From: Pyrus communis
Taxonomy: Eukaryota; Streptophyta; Magnoliopsida; Rosales; Rosaceae
NCBI RefSeq assembly: GCF_963583255.1
Contig: NC_084807.1
Coordinates: forward strand, 21,601,572 to 21,665,571
Direction of reading: 5' to 3'
Length of the DNA stretch: 64,000 nt
Shown: positions 22,292 to 33,451 of the stretch, one piece after another
How positions within the stretch are numbered: the stretch's first letter is position 1
Layout: each line of letters starts with the position of its first letter
Made by a program: the position numbers and the translations under genes
The notes under the pieces: generated by a model
Databases searched by the model: none
Told to the model about the DNA's origin: nothing
What the model saw: only the letters and a program-made list of their open reading frames with translations

Positions 22292-23610
22292 ATAGATAGT
22301 TTGTCTATAATAGATTCGGCCCAATCTGCATATGAATAACTCTCAACATGAAGGTGTAGATTTTTTTCTTTACTAGAAACAATAGTTTGATATTTCGTTA
22401 ATCACAAAACAAATACAGAGGTGTTAATTTGGTACAATGCTTTAGTGACTAAGAAAATGATAAGGAGTGAATTTGCTCAAAAGACAACTGAAGTAAACCC
22501 CTAAACGGTTACCGCATGTACTAAATCTACAAATGCCACCAATAATAATCTGTCACAAAACGATACGCGCAACATATATTTATTAACGACTATAACAAAT
22601 CACTGCCGAATAGTGATGCCACTTAAAGTCATCGCGGAGGTGTGAGACCACAAAAAGTCATCGTTGATAGATAAGACCAATAATTCGTTGCTCAAGGCGA
22701 AAACCACACTCAGCCATCACTATAAAGCGACCACAACACTCGCTAGGCGAGACAACAAAACTACCCCTGTGCCAACAAGGGACCCACCAAATAACTCATG
22801 AAGTCATAACTACCTGCAACATCATTGCTCAACCAATTTGAAGCTCAACGCGGTGAAGCCGCCACATCTTCACGCCTAAGGCAGCGAAACTGACACAATT
22901 GATCACCAAAGGAAGCGCAAGCGCTCAATCCCAATGGCTAGGGCGTACAGCCGTCAAGTCCAGTCACCAAGGCAGTTAGCCATCAAATCAGGCCACAATA
23001 TGAAGTGGGACGCCATTTATGAACGACTAAGATGGCAGAGATGAAAGATCTGGTCGCCCAAGGCGGCTTATATGCCAGATCTCATTGCCTAGGGCGACAC
23101 AACCTTCAAAAATCCGGTCACCCAAAGATGGAAAACATCTGATCTAATGGCGTAAGACATCACAACCATAAAAGCAAGTCGATGAGGTTGTCACCACTAC
23201 GATTTCCAAGCAAATGGGGGTGGATTCGACCCACCTAAAACCAAAAACCATCTCAAAATCATAAATCTAGCTCCAAATCAAACGAAAAGGCCTTGTGATG
23301 AGGGAAAATTTGATTTTGGGTAGAGGCTCCAGTAAAGCCATGCAAAAGTGGTTGCCCACAAACAGATGGTGGAAAGGAGATGTGTAAAATTTTTGAATAG
23401 AGATGAAAGAGATACGCTGGAGAAAAGGAACAGACAGGGGAGGGGAGTGGATGCGACATTGGGAACTGGGAAGGAGATGGTCTGTGGAAGGTCTAGAAGA
23501 AGTAGAAATACTAGAAATATGGGGATATGCTTAGGGGGAGGAAAAGAGAGGCTATTACTAACCCAAGCCGAAGCAAGGGCATGTGACGCTTGAGATTTCA
23601 ATTAGGGTTG
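22292..23610. other. Unassigned, moderately GC-rich sequence
   Basis: 22292-22560 is A/T-rich. 22560-23230 is richer in GC with recurrent words such as gcctaaggc/gcccaaggcgg and no good reading frame. On the minus strand 23278-23601 is open with a hydrophobic, Pro/Ser-rich translation, but nothing resembles a known family. It could be decayed retroelement (for example a LINE 5' region) or intergenic DNA. It appears to continue at 61503 after removal of the nested block 23619-61494. Confidence 0.3.
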
Positions 23611-23997
23611 GTTTTTGGTAGGGGTGGCAATTGGGTGGGTTGATTGAGTTGGACTTCAACTTGTTGGCCAATCCTAATAAACTTGAATTGGCATTATTGA
23701 ACCATTTTCACCTAAGAAAATGGGCAAAGCAACCCACCCAAACCATTATAAGGCGGGTTGTGTTGGACTAATTTTACGAGTTGAGATTATTTACTTTCTT
23801 TCTTATACCTAAAGGGAGTATGAGTGACAAAAATCTACAATACATATCATATTAGTCTTAAGTCACATGTACATTTGGTGGTGTAGCCACTACTTATTAC
23901 TTAATATTTAAATTTTATTATTGAAATAAAGTATAAATAAATAAGTGTGTTTAATAACTATAAGATTTTATGTATTCTTACATGTAATATACATTAT

Positions 23998-25116
23998 TGT
24001 TTGGGCCCGAAATAATATTGTTGGGCTGAGTATAGGGTTGGGCTCGGCCCAAAGCTATGTCAACTACTATGGGCTGCTTGATAGATTCCGGGCCAGTTAG
24101 CAGGGTCGGTCGAGTCCTATCCTAAGAAGGAGTAATCCAGATAAGCAAAAAGGTCGAGGAAGTCCTGGTGCAACCAGGATTCCCGGTCAGCAAAGAATAA
24201 AGCCTCGGAAGAGGGGGAAGTTCAAAGTTCTAATGGGAGTAGGTTTGTTCGAAGTAAAGTTGGAACGGGACAAAGACTCTCAATCCAGATAAGGGCGCGA
24301 TTCGGTCTTAAGGAATGGGTGCTATAAATACAAGAAATCATGCAACAAAGAAGGACCTTGAATTCAACATACAATTGCCCTGCGCAAAGCCTCTCAAATA
24401 CCTTGAGATTTTTTTTCTTTTCTTTTTCTGCCGACACACCTTCAGTTTGGATAAACAGCACTATGGAGGCACCCGGCGAACACCTTCAGTTTGGATAAAC
24501 AGCACTGTTGCCGCAGAATCAGCCGACCGAGAAGCACCTTCAGTTTGGATAAACAGCACTGCGTCGAGGCCGACTGGTTACCTATTTAAGTCTCGGCCGA
24601 GAAGGGTTTTCGAACCCTTGTTGGTAGAGGTCACCTTGCTAGCCCTCTCGGCGTAGTAAGGTGTTATGAATTAATTTATTCGGCGTACTGGACGTCGAGT
24701 GATTTTATGATTGGATACTCACAAGTGAGTTTTAGAGTTCGGCATTCTGACGGCCGAACTACATTCACCATTAAGACATACATCACATTTGAGTACCTGT
24801 GTCCGTATAGTTTGGTGTCGATTCGACGTGCCTATACTTACGAATATAATCACAGTGACCGAATCGGGCGGCGACGATTTGTGAACTTCGCAGAACTAGT
24901 AGCCTTGTCTTCAGGCTCTAGAACCCAAAGACCGAGAGTGTTCCTTCATCGGTCACAGTCGCAAGATAAAGAAGTCAACAACACGCTCAACGCGACATCA
25001 ACGAATTTTACTCCTTGGCCGACGAGTTGGCACGCCCCGCACTCAACCGAAGGACATAGTTAGCTTATTAGTTACTCGGTTTGCGCGCCACGTAGGTTTT
25101 GTAATTTTTAGAGTCA
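23998..25116 (+). mobile_element. Candidate solo LTR (about 1.1 kb)
   Basis: The block is much richer in GC than the hAT arms around it. It begins tgtttgggcccg, has a TATA box (gctataaatac, about 24321) and ends tagagtca. The flanks attat and ataat match at 4 of 5 bases, so the borders are tentative. Just downstream of the TATA box a 26-bp unit (caccttcagtttggataaac...) occurs three times, at 24437, 24481 and 24535. No coding sequence. Confidence 0.45.
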
Positions 25117-25188
25117 ATAATTATATTTAAGAAATTTTGATATTTGGGAAAGTCGGTTTCTACCGGGTTAATAATACTTCAACCCACA

Positions 25189-26073
25189 TGTGGAGCAAAA
25201 AATAATCAAGAAAAATACGGAGGTGACATGTGGATTTTTGGGTCAAAAAGACAAGATTACCCTCGAGGCATACCAAGATTTCTACGCCTAAGCAGTGGAC
25301 AATCATCCCTCAATCAAGTCAAAAGTGCCCAAAATAGGTATTTATTCAAAACCTATTTCATCCATCCTCATCAAATCTTTTTCACAAGGTAGCCCCCAAA
25401 TCATTCCTTTCTAATTATATTAATTAGCTAATTAATTGATTTATTACTCAATTAATTTATTAATTAGCTAACAAATTATAAATCTCACCCAAAAAACCCT
25501 CAAAGTGGTCCATCCCATCCTCCCAAAGGGGCCGGCCACACCCCTATAAATACCATCTCATTTTCTTCAAAACTCAATTCCAACTCTCTTACAAAATTCT
25601 CTAAATTCTCCAAACATTATTCCCTCAAAATTCTAACTTTGGCATCGTAGGTTCTTCTGTCACATCCCGACCTAGGCCCCCATCACATCCGGGGCTCGAC
25701 TCTGCCATAGCACGATATTGTCCGCTTTGGGCCCCTACCACACCCTCACGGTTTTGTTTCTGGGAACTCACACGAGAACTTCTTAGTAAGTCACCTATCT
25801 TGGGATTGCTCTCGCGCGAACTAGCTTAACTTTGGAGTTCCTACGAAACCCGAAACCAGTGAGCTCCCAAAAAGTCTCGTGCTAAGCAGATATAGGAATA
25901 TACATACAAGGCTTACATGATTCACTCCTCTGGACAATGTGGGATGTTACATCTTTGGCCAAAGCCCCCTATTCATCGTGGGTGCATAAGGCTTTTGGCT
26001 TTGACATAAAGTGTTATTTGTTTTGTAGGTGCAATTTTTTTCAAGAAGAAGAAGACAGAAATTTGCATCCACA
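25189..26073 (+). repeat. 5' LTR of the Tat-type element, interrupted by a Cassandra LTR
   Basis: 885 bp, of which 25658-25951 is a later insertion. The remaining ~590 bp matches the 562-bp 3' LTR. TATA-like cctataaatacc is at about 25542. Directly after the LTR comes aattggtgttttcattgagag, the expected primer-binding position; the tRNA was not assigned. Confidence 0.8.
25658..25951 (-). mobile_element. Cassandra: Cassandra TRIM solo LTR with 5S-rRNA-like promoter
   Basis: Read on the minus strand it starts TGTAACATCCCACATTG and ends GGTCGGGATGTGACA. It carries a block closely resembling 5S rRNA: GAACTCCAAAGTTAAGC, then GCGAGAGCAATCCCAAGAT, then AGGTGACTTACTAAGAAGT and TCTCGTG. These correspond to the internal control region (A box at 25824-25831, C box near 25780-25790). 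Cassandra is the plant TRIM family defined by 5S sequence in its LTRs, transcribed by RNA polymerase III. Flanks tcttc/tcttt are a 5-bp duplication with one mismatch, and the 3' LTR of the host element lacks the insert. Confidence 0.85.
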
Positions 26074-26231
26074 AATTGGTGTTTTCATTGAGAGTCTTGA
26101 GCAAACGCTAGTAGAGGACTCTCGCATTCAAGATTTTTCATTTTCTTGATAACTTGTAGATTTTTCATACATTCTTATTCTTGGAATTTTTATTTTTAAA
26201 AATTATTCGATAAACATAAAAGAAAAGTACA

Positions 26232-27955
26232 ATGGCAAGAGATTCGAAAACCTCGACGAACGGAAACTCCAACATTCAAGGATTAGGACTGTGGCGGTTT
26301 ACGAGGCTCAACACAACGATGAATGGAGTGGTACCACCCCCACGGGGCACCACCATCGCAACCACCACGGTGGCCACCACTGCAGCCACTCTTGGCAAGA
26401 CCCACAATGCCATAACCACAGCCCAAGCCGTGTCATTCAAGCCCACACGGACCCAAGCCTAAGGCGAGATGACCCGATCCACTCAAGCCCGACGCGAACC
26501 CAATGCGTTGCCAAGCTGAGCCCTAGCCTCGCACCCACGTATGCCAGACGCCGAGTAGCCCACTCTCGTGGCCCAGCCTGCTCCCGCGACCCAGCCTGCT
26601 CCCATGGTTTTCCAAGCAGCCTAAATCGGTCCAAGATTAGTTCAACCATCCCAACTTCAAATTTTTTGGCCTATGATTGAACCAGGGGCATTTTCACTAC
26701 ATTTCTCTGTGGATTTGATATTTCCAACTCAAATATCGCGCTCGGAGTTTACCATACTTTCACTGCTCAATGAGATGTATTCATTCCAAGCTCTTCCAAC
26801 CCAAATGGAGAACAACACTTGTCTCGATAAGTCATAGAATTGACGAGTGCCTTCACACATTAGACGACCTTGATGAATCAGCTCTTGTTGTGCATCGAGA
26901 TGAAACGTGCCCCAGAAAAAAGTGTCCCGAAATAGGACAAGGGCAAACGATGAACCTCTTCAACAACATCCCGATAAGTAGCCACTTAACCAGCCATGAA
27001 CCCAGCGTTCGGGCAGTGTACACTCCCGATTCCCCGAAATAGCGTATACTTCCGTCTTAGCGTGCTAAAGAGCGTGCACTCTCAATTAGGTCCACGGACG
27101 AGCATACATTCACGGTTAGGGCCACATTTCGATAGTTAACATAAGCAACCTTCCAAGCGAAATGTTCATTCACAGCTAGGCGCGTAAAAAGCATTCTCCA
27201 TCTCACATCGGAGTATGCAGCATGAAGGACGGAGAGAAGCAGTCACTCAGTCTGGCATAAGCTCAACCAACAGCTTACGAAGAATTCCCTCGCCTGCAAT
27301 GAACGAACCACATACACCACAGTCGCGGCATAGACGAGCCGGGCATGTAGAAAAGCAACCTAGACCAATAGGTCACGACTAGGGGCAGCCGAGAGCTCCA
27401 TTACCCCCAACAAAGGTAAATTCAGAAAAAAGTAGAAATGTTCATGACCGAGTGATTGCGCGATTTCCAACGCAACATTGTCACTAACAAGGCACTATGA
27501 TGAAACATGACCAACATAAGTAGGTCACCCTTCACGGACAATATCGAGTAGGCAAAGCTTCCATGCAAGTTCAGCATGCCATATTTCACATCCTTCAAAG
27601 GGGATAGAAACCCGGAGAGACACCTAAATCACTACCGAAGTGCAATGATCCTCTATCAAAACAACGACGATCTCATGTGCAAGATATTCGCCACCACTTT
27701 ACAAGGCGAGGCGCAAGACTGGTTCTACACCCTACCGCCACCATTTATTCGGAGTTTTGATGAATTTTCTTTGGTTTTTACCAAAGAATAGTCATCATAT
27801 CGCTTGATCAAGAAAAAGTCCTACCACTTGCTCAACGTCAAGAAGAACCTAAAGGAGTGGTTTAGTGACTATATGAAGAGGTTCAAAGCAGATAAATCAA
27901 AGATAGTCGGATGTAACGACTCGATAGCTAAAGCAGCCTTCCAAAAAGGACTCCC
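26232..27955 (+). pseudogene. Tat-type gag (broken)
   Basis: An ATG at 26232 opens a Thr/Ala-rich leader that stops at 26462, and several stops follow. From about 27530 the capsid core is recognisable: MPYFTSFKGDRNPERHLNHY, then FATTLQGEAQDWFYTLPP, a stop at about 27789, then a frame with KEWFSDYMKRFKADK and AFQKGLP, where the Athila element begins. The sequence resumes at 55566 with the matching PADHPLFGELI. Gag is the particle protein; this copy is dead from stops and the insertion. Confidence 0.75.
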
Positions 27956-30395
27956 TGATAGGAGCATATTTAGGCGACTTACTTTGCTTGTTCTCGTGCA
28001 TTTACGTTGTGTTTCTTTAGTTATTTTAGTCCTTTATGCTTCTTTTGTGTGTTTTCAGGATAATAAGACGTGTTTGACGAAAGGATGCATTGTGGAGTGT
28101 TTTGGAGCACTATTGGGCTAAGGATGGATAACTTATACTTGGAGCCCAAGTGTTGGATGAAATTGAAGGCCTTGTATGCACTTGAAGACACAAAACAATG
28201 GCCCTAACCCAATCACATAACACCTTGCCATGGGCTTAACACAAACACCATTCCTTGCCATGCAAGGATGAGCAATTTGGGTCCATTTCATGTACTTAAA
28301 CTCTAGCCCAATCCACAATCACTTCAAAGCCATGCAAAACCTTTCAACACCCTTTAATCATCCCCCTTTAAGTTATGATTTTATTTCCTAACCCTACATG
28401 CATTATTTATTAGCATCTTCACATGCATTCACACACACTTTACACATTCAAACACTAGCCAAAACCGTGAGCTCTCATTCCCTTATGCCATTTTCAGATT
28501 TCCACCCACTAACCTAGTCATCTTCACATGCATTCACTTCATCATTACACCACCACTCATTCTTTAATCCACATGCACATTCAATCATTCACTCAAGCAC
28601 CCTTGTGCCATGTTTCCCCCTTTGTTCCCACCCATCACATGCATCATCATCAAACAAACAAGTCTATGTCGTGACCTTCCTAGCCATTTCCAGCTTTTCC
28701 CTTTACATTTCACATGCATTCCATACTTCTCCTAGCTGTTTTCTATCATTATTTCAGCCACCATTCACTCTTTAATCCACATGCATTCACACACACTTCA
28801 CACAAACAACATTCACATGCAAACACAAGCTTTAACCAACAAACAAAACAGCAAACACATGCACCAAAACACTTTGCCGTGGGCACCATTCCACATTCCA
28901 GCTTTCCCTTTCATTTCCAGCTCTAACTCTTCATCATTGCAGCCACAAACACCTTAAACAAACAGCCATATACATCTCCACTCCTCCTATAAATACCCTT
29001 GCATTCCCATCACCTAGGGACATCTCATCTCATTCACAACACAACACACCACACAAATACACATCCATTGCCGTGCATATCCTTCCAATCTGTGCAGTTT
29101 TTATCCTCCATTTCAGCCACTATCCAACCACTTCCCATCCCTCCAAAACACTTCACATAATCCCCAAAGCTCACCTTAGACCTTGTGCCACAACAACGAG
29201 GAAGAGAAGAGTGCCTAAACGTTCATACAATTCAAGTTTGAGTTGTTGGAATGTTTAGGTGTTTCTTTGATTTCAATGTTTGAATTCAATTTTCTTTGTT
29301 TTGTAATGGAAGAGAAGAGTGCCTAAACGTTCATACAATTCAAGTTTGAGTTGTTGGAATGTTTAGTTGTTTCTTTGATTTCAAGGTTATGAGGAACTAA
29401 ACCCCCTTTAGCTAGGGGGTGATTCGAAACTATGTTTATATTTGCAATATGAATTAATTACTTTTGGTTGGAATTTCATAAGTTGTGGATTCAATTCGTT
29501 TAACTGTTTGATTGATAACTTATTTATGTATGTTCATTGAGATTGCAAGCTTAATTTTCATGCATGAATATGACGCTAGAATATAAGTGAGTTTCACCTA
29601 ATCGTTATGAACTTATATTCACAAGTAGTGGAGGTTGCTTATAAACAATCGCGTTAAACGAATTCTTGGCATAAGTTTCATGCGTATTCTATAGTAACGA
29701 ATGCCTCGTCAACACTTATAATTTTCATTGAACTTAATGATCTTTGTTGAATGTCTCTATCATGCGTATTCCATAGTTAGGGACTTTGATTAAGAATAAT
29801 TTGGTTGTAATGCGTATTCCATTCAATCCAATGAATTTAGGGAAATCTGAAAGTTAATTTAAGCGGACCTAATTAACTTGGAGCATTGAGTTTCACAACT
29901 TATCGAAAGACCAACTGAGAATCAATATTGTATGCAAGTGTAACATGTGTGGAGAAGAACCCCTTGGCTATTCCATCATCCATATTTTCATCACATTCAT
30001 ATTTACATTTTGCCTTTAATTATATTCTGTCCATTTAATTTAATATCGTCCAAACACATTTCCCCCATATTTCATTGAGTCTTAATCATTCGTATTTGTT
30101 TTATTTTTGTATCTTTAAGCTTTTGGAGTCATAAACAGTTTCAAATTCGTCTAAATCAAGTTCTAGTTTCTATTTGAGTCAGTTTGATTGTTTTAGGCAG
30201 TTTGAGTTTTTCAAAGCCATTCTGAGTCATAGTAGTCTTGTTAAGAGTATTTACATTTAGTTTTTGTGTTTTAAAGTCAATTCAAATTAGATTAGCACCC
30301 CTAGTTAATCCCCGGTTAGAACGATCCCTACTTACATTATTACTACAATTGTCACAAATAGGGTTTAATTTGTGTGCGTATAAATTTACGTATCA
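27956..30395 (+). repeat. 5' LTR of the Athila element
   Basis: 2440 bp. U3 contains nine CATGCA motifs (28397-28863) followed by a TATA box (tataaata, 28988-28995). Downstream, a segment of about 75 bp (gaagagaagagtgcctaaac...) is repeated at 29201 and 29309. A C/G hairpin lies at 29401-29420, and three tgcgtattc(c/t)at words lie between about 29680 and 29825. Confidence 0.9.
28397..28995 (+). promoter_or_regulatory. Athila LTR promoter: nine CATGCA (RY) motifs and a TATA box
   Basis: CATGCA starts at 28397, 28422, 28527, 28572, 28638, 28713, 28780, 28816 and 28858, most in the context cacatgcatt. The TATA box tataaata is at 28988-28995. CATGCA is the core of the RY element bound by plant B3-domain seed regulators (ABI3/FUS3/LEC2 family). 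Whether these sites are functional here is inference. The 3' LTR repeats the arrangement with TATA at 54153-54160. Confidence 0.6.
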
Positions 30396-30400
30396 AATTT

Positions 30401-30418
30401 TGGCGCCGTTGCCGGGGA
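30401..30418 (+). promoter_or_regulatory. Primer-binding site, tRNA-Asp
   Basis: tggcgccgttgccgggga is an 18-base match to the complement of the plant tRNA-Asp 3' end, starting five bases after the LTR. This primer is characteristic of Athila elements. Confidence 0.9.
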
Positions 30419-30625
30419 TTGGCAAAGTTGCTAATCCCTTGTCTTGAGTCTTGTTTAAATTGTTTAGTTTAGTTTCTGTTTTGTTTTAATTTTGTTTTAA
30501 TTTTTTTTTTTTTGCACCGTGTGTATGTGTTTTTGTGCCGTGTGTGGCAACTTGTTTTCTTACTTGTGCCAAGTCTATTAAGTTGGTTACTTATCTTGTT
30601 TACTTTTGTGTGTAGGTACTAGTTT

Positions 30626-33451
30626 ATGACCCGTAGCTCACAACCTGTTCGTGAGCAAATCTCCGACTTTGACGGTGATTTCGAGAGGACTTTGAGAAGG
30701 AACAAGAAATTGCAAGAGTCTAATCCTCCTAGTCCCGAACCTGAAGTAGAAGAGGAAGCCACGGATTGGGTTAAAGAGGAAGTACCAACCATGGCCGTGG
30801 ATAATCGAACCATTAAAGAGCTTTCTGCCTCAGGTTTGGCCAATGCAGCCCCTCTTTGCATTCAATACCCCGCGGCTGCCCAAGACAAGACCGATGAATT
30901 CGAATTAAAGTCAAGCTTGTTGCACCACATTCCGAAGTACCATGGGCTTTCCATGGAAGATCCCAACAAGCATCTCAAGGAGTTCGAGGTTGTTTGTTCG
31001 AGCATGACACCCATAAATGTCGATGGGAACATTCTGATGATGAAGGCTTTTCCATTCTCTCTTGTGGAAAAGGCTAAGGATTGGCTTTTTGAATTGGCAC
31101 CCGGGACCGTTACTTCTTGGGAGAGCATGAAGAGAGCCTTCTTGGAGAAGTTCTTCCCTACTTTAAAAGTCATTCTCTTGAGGAAGAAAATTAGCGGAAT
31201 CCAACAAAGTCAAGGAGAATCTTTTCCGGCATACTACGAGCGTTTTAAAACCCTTGTTGCATCATGTCCTCAACATCAAATGAATGAGGAGCTTCTCCTT
31301 CAATACTTCTATGAGGGCCTTCTTCCCATTGAAAGGCAAATGCTCGATGCTTCGGCGGGAGGTGCATTGGTGGACAAAACACCTATGGCAGCCAAGACCC
31401 TAATTGCAAACCGTGCTCTAAATGCACAACAATATGAATGTGTTGGACAAAGAGAAAGGCCACGACAACAAAGTGTGAATGAGGTAAGTGCAATTTCTGA
31501 TATTCAGTCACAATTGGCTAATCTTACTTCTCTCGTGTCTCAGGTTGTCAAGGGGTCAAAATCACAAGAAAACCAAGTGTGTGGCGTGTGTACAATGCAA
31601 GGGCATCCATCCGAGACATGCCCTCAATTAATAGAGAATGGGGGATGGGAATCTGCCAATGCCATAGGCTATGGGAATCAAAACCAACCGAGGAACGATC
31701 CATATTCTAACACATATAATCCAGGTTGGAGAGACCACCCAAATTTCAGATGGAAAGATGCACAACAACCTGCCCAACAATCTGCACCACAAAGGGGATT
31801 TCAACAAAACCCACCTGGATTCCCGCGACCATACCAATCCAACCAACCACCATCGTCCCAAAACAACTCAGGTTCGTCTTTTGATAATTCTCAAGTTATT
31901 CAATTGCTAACTACATTGGCGCAGGGGCAAGAAAAACAAACAAAGGACATGCACAATTACGCCAATGAGGTGCAGAATCAAGCTCAAGAGGTGAAGGAGT
32001 TGAAGAGACAACTGGGACAAATGGCTGAATTCATAGGGAAATTTAATAGAGAACAAGGCAAGTTACCAAGTTCAACGCAGGTGACTCCGAAAGGAGGATT
32101 CGAATCTGCCAAGGCCATCATGTTAAGAAGTGGTAAGGAAGTCGGAACCACCTCAAGGCCATCCAAAACAAGTCAAGAAGAGGACATGTTGCTGCAAGAA
32201 GAGGAGGAACAAGCAAAGAAGGCCACGGAAAGGGTGAAAGAAACCTTGCCGCAATCCCCTGTTGTGCCAAAACCGTCCAACACGCATAAGGTAAGTCCAA
32301 ATTCGACTTTGTCAAGTTCTATTCCACTAAACGTGCCCTTTCCTGGTAGGTTTAGGCAAACAAAGAAGGAGGAGCATGAGAAGGACATTCTTGAGACGTT
32401 TAGGAAAGTTCAGGTCAATATCCCGCTCCTAGATGCCATAAAGCAAGTGCCCAAATACGCTAAGTTCTTGAAGGAATTGTGCACTACAAGGAAGAGGGCG
32501 TCACATAAAGAGATAGTAAGGGTAAGTGAGAACGTTTCCGCTGTTTTACAAAGAAAGTTACCACCAAAGTGCAAAGATCCAGGTAGTTTTACAATCCCTT
32601 GTATTATTGGTCAAACTAAGTTCGAACATGCTATGTTAGACTTAGGAGCTTCAATTAATGTCATGCCATACTCTATTTATGCTTCAATGAACCTTGGTGA
32701 ATTGAAAAATTATGGTGTGATTATTCAGTTGGCCGATAGATCTAATGCCTATCCAAAGGGCGTATTGGAAGATGTCTTAGTGCAGGTGAATAATTTGATC
32801 TTCCCGGCGGATTTCTATGTCCTTGAAATGGAGGAAACCACCCATGCTCCATCCTTGCCGATTCTGCTTGGGAGGCCATTCATGAAGACGGCCCGAACTA
32901 AGATAGACGTGTTTAAAGGCTCTTTAACAATGGAATTTGATGGGGAAGTCATTGATTTCAATCTTTCTGAAAGTATTAAATTTCCTAAGGACGATCATTC
33001 TTGTTTTTCTATTGATATAATTGATGATTTGGCGCAGGAATTTCTCGATTCTTTGGAGAGGGATACACTTGAAACAACAATTGCACATGGAATTGGGCAA
33101 AAATCTGGTTTTGCCGTGCCTAGAAGTGAAGATGAGGCCGAGATGGTCGCTGCACTTGAGTCATTGCCACAACACTTTGGTAAGCCTTCCAACCCAATTT
33201 CAATTTCAGTTTCCACTAATAAGTTGTTACCTTCAGTGATTCAGGCACCCGTACTTGAGCTTAAACCGTTGCCCGATCATTTAAAGTACGTCTTCTTGGG
33301 AGACAACGAGACATTGCCCGTCATTGTCTCTTCATCACTCACGGCCATAGAGGAGGAGAAGTTGATCCGAGTGTTGAAAGAGCACAAGACGGCCATTGGA
33401 TGGACTTTGGCCGATATTAGGGGAATTAGCCCGACTACGTGCATGCATTGA
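30626..33451 (+). CDS. Athila Gag-protease polyprotein, intact 941 codons, truncated before RT
   Basis: Starts MTRSSQPVREQ, the same start that remains in the gag stub of the derivative at 39873-39917. The capsid domain covers about residues 85-270 (HIPKYHGLSMEDPNKHLKEF; WESMKRAFLEKFFP). A perfect zinc knuckle CGVCTMQGHPSETC sits near residue 319, a coiled-coil/Gln-rich stretch near 440-480, and an aspartic protease near 640-790 with catalytic MLDLGAS at about 670 and ILLGRPF near 750. It ends just where the RT domain should begin (SPTTCMH). The stop TGA at 33449-33451 is the first three bases of the inserted LTR. It would make virus-like particle protein and protease in the cytoplasm. No RT or integrase remains in this element. 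Confidence 0.9.
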   Translation: MTRSSQPVREQISDFDGDFERTLRRNKKLQESNPPSPEPEVEEEATDWVKEEVPTMAVDNRTIKELSASGLANAAPLCIQYPAAAQDKTDEFELKSSLLHHIPKYHGLSMEDPNKHLKEFEVVCSSMTPINVDGNILMMKAFPFSLVEKAKDWLFELAPGTVTSWESMKRAFLEKFFPTLKVILLRKKISGIQQSQGESFPAYYERFKTLVASCPQHQMNEELLLQYFYEGLLPIERQMLDASAGGALVDKTPMAAKTLIANRALNAQQYECVGQRERPRQQSVNEVSAISDIQSQLANLTSLVSQVVKGSKSQENQVCGVCTMQGHPSETCPQLIENGGWESANAIGYGNQNQPRNDPYSNTYNPGWRDHPNFRWKDAQQPAQQSAPQRGFQQNPPGFPRPYQSNQPPSSQNNSGSSFDNSQVIQLLTTLAQGQEKQTKDMHNYANEVQNQAQEVKELKRQLGQMAEFIGKFNREQGKLPSSTQVTPKGGFESAKAIMLRSGKEVGTTSRPSKTSQEEDMLLQEEEEQAKKATERVKETLPQSPVVPKPSNTHKVSPNSTLSSSIPLNVPFPGRFRQTKKEEHEKDILETFRKVQVNIPLLDAIKQVPKYAKFLKELCTTRKRASHKEIVRVSENVSAVLQRKLPPKCKDPGSFTIPCIIGQTKFEHAMLDLGASINVMPYSIYASMNLGELKNYGVIIQLADRSNAYPKGVLEDVLVQVNNLIFPADFYVLEMEETTHAPSLPILLGRPFMKTARTKIDVFKGSLTMEFDGEVIDFNLSESIKFPKDDHSCFSIDIIDDLAQEFLDSLERDTLETTIAHGIGQKSGFAVPRSEDEAEMVAALESLPQHFGKPSNPISISVSTNKLLPSVIQAPVLELKPLPDHLKYVFLGDNETLPVIVSSSLTAIEEEKLIRVLKEHKTAIGWTLADIRGISPTTCMH

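Noticed and set aside
23278..23601. Hydrophobic 107-codon frame suggesting a membrane protein
   Set aside because: The composition reflects a C/T-rich strand. There is no upstream promoter-like sequence and no recognisable family.
24707..25063. Open frame of 118 codons
   Set aside because: It lies inside the candidate solo LTR, has no conserved motif, and its composition follows the local GC content.
25658..25951. A genuine 5S rRNA gene
   Set aside because: The 5S-like block is only part of a TG...CA element with Cassandra ends and carries several changes. It is an LTR-borne promoter, not an rRNA gene.
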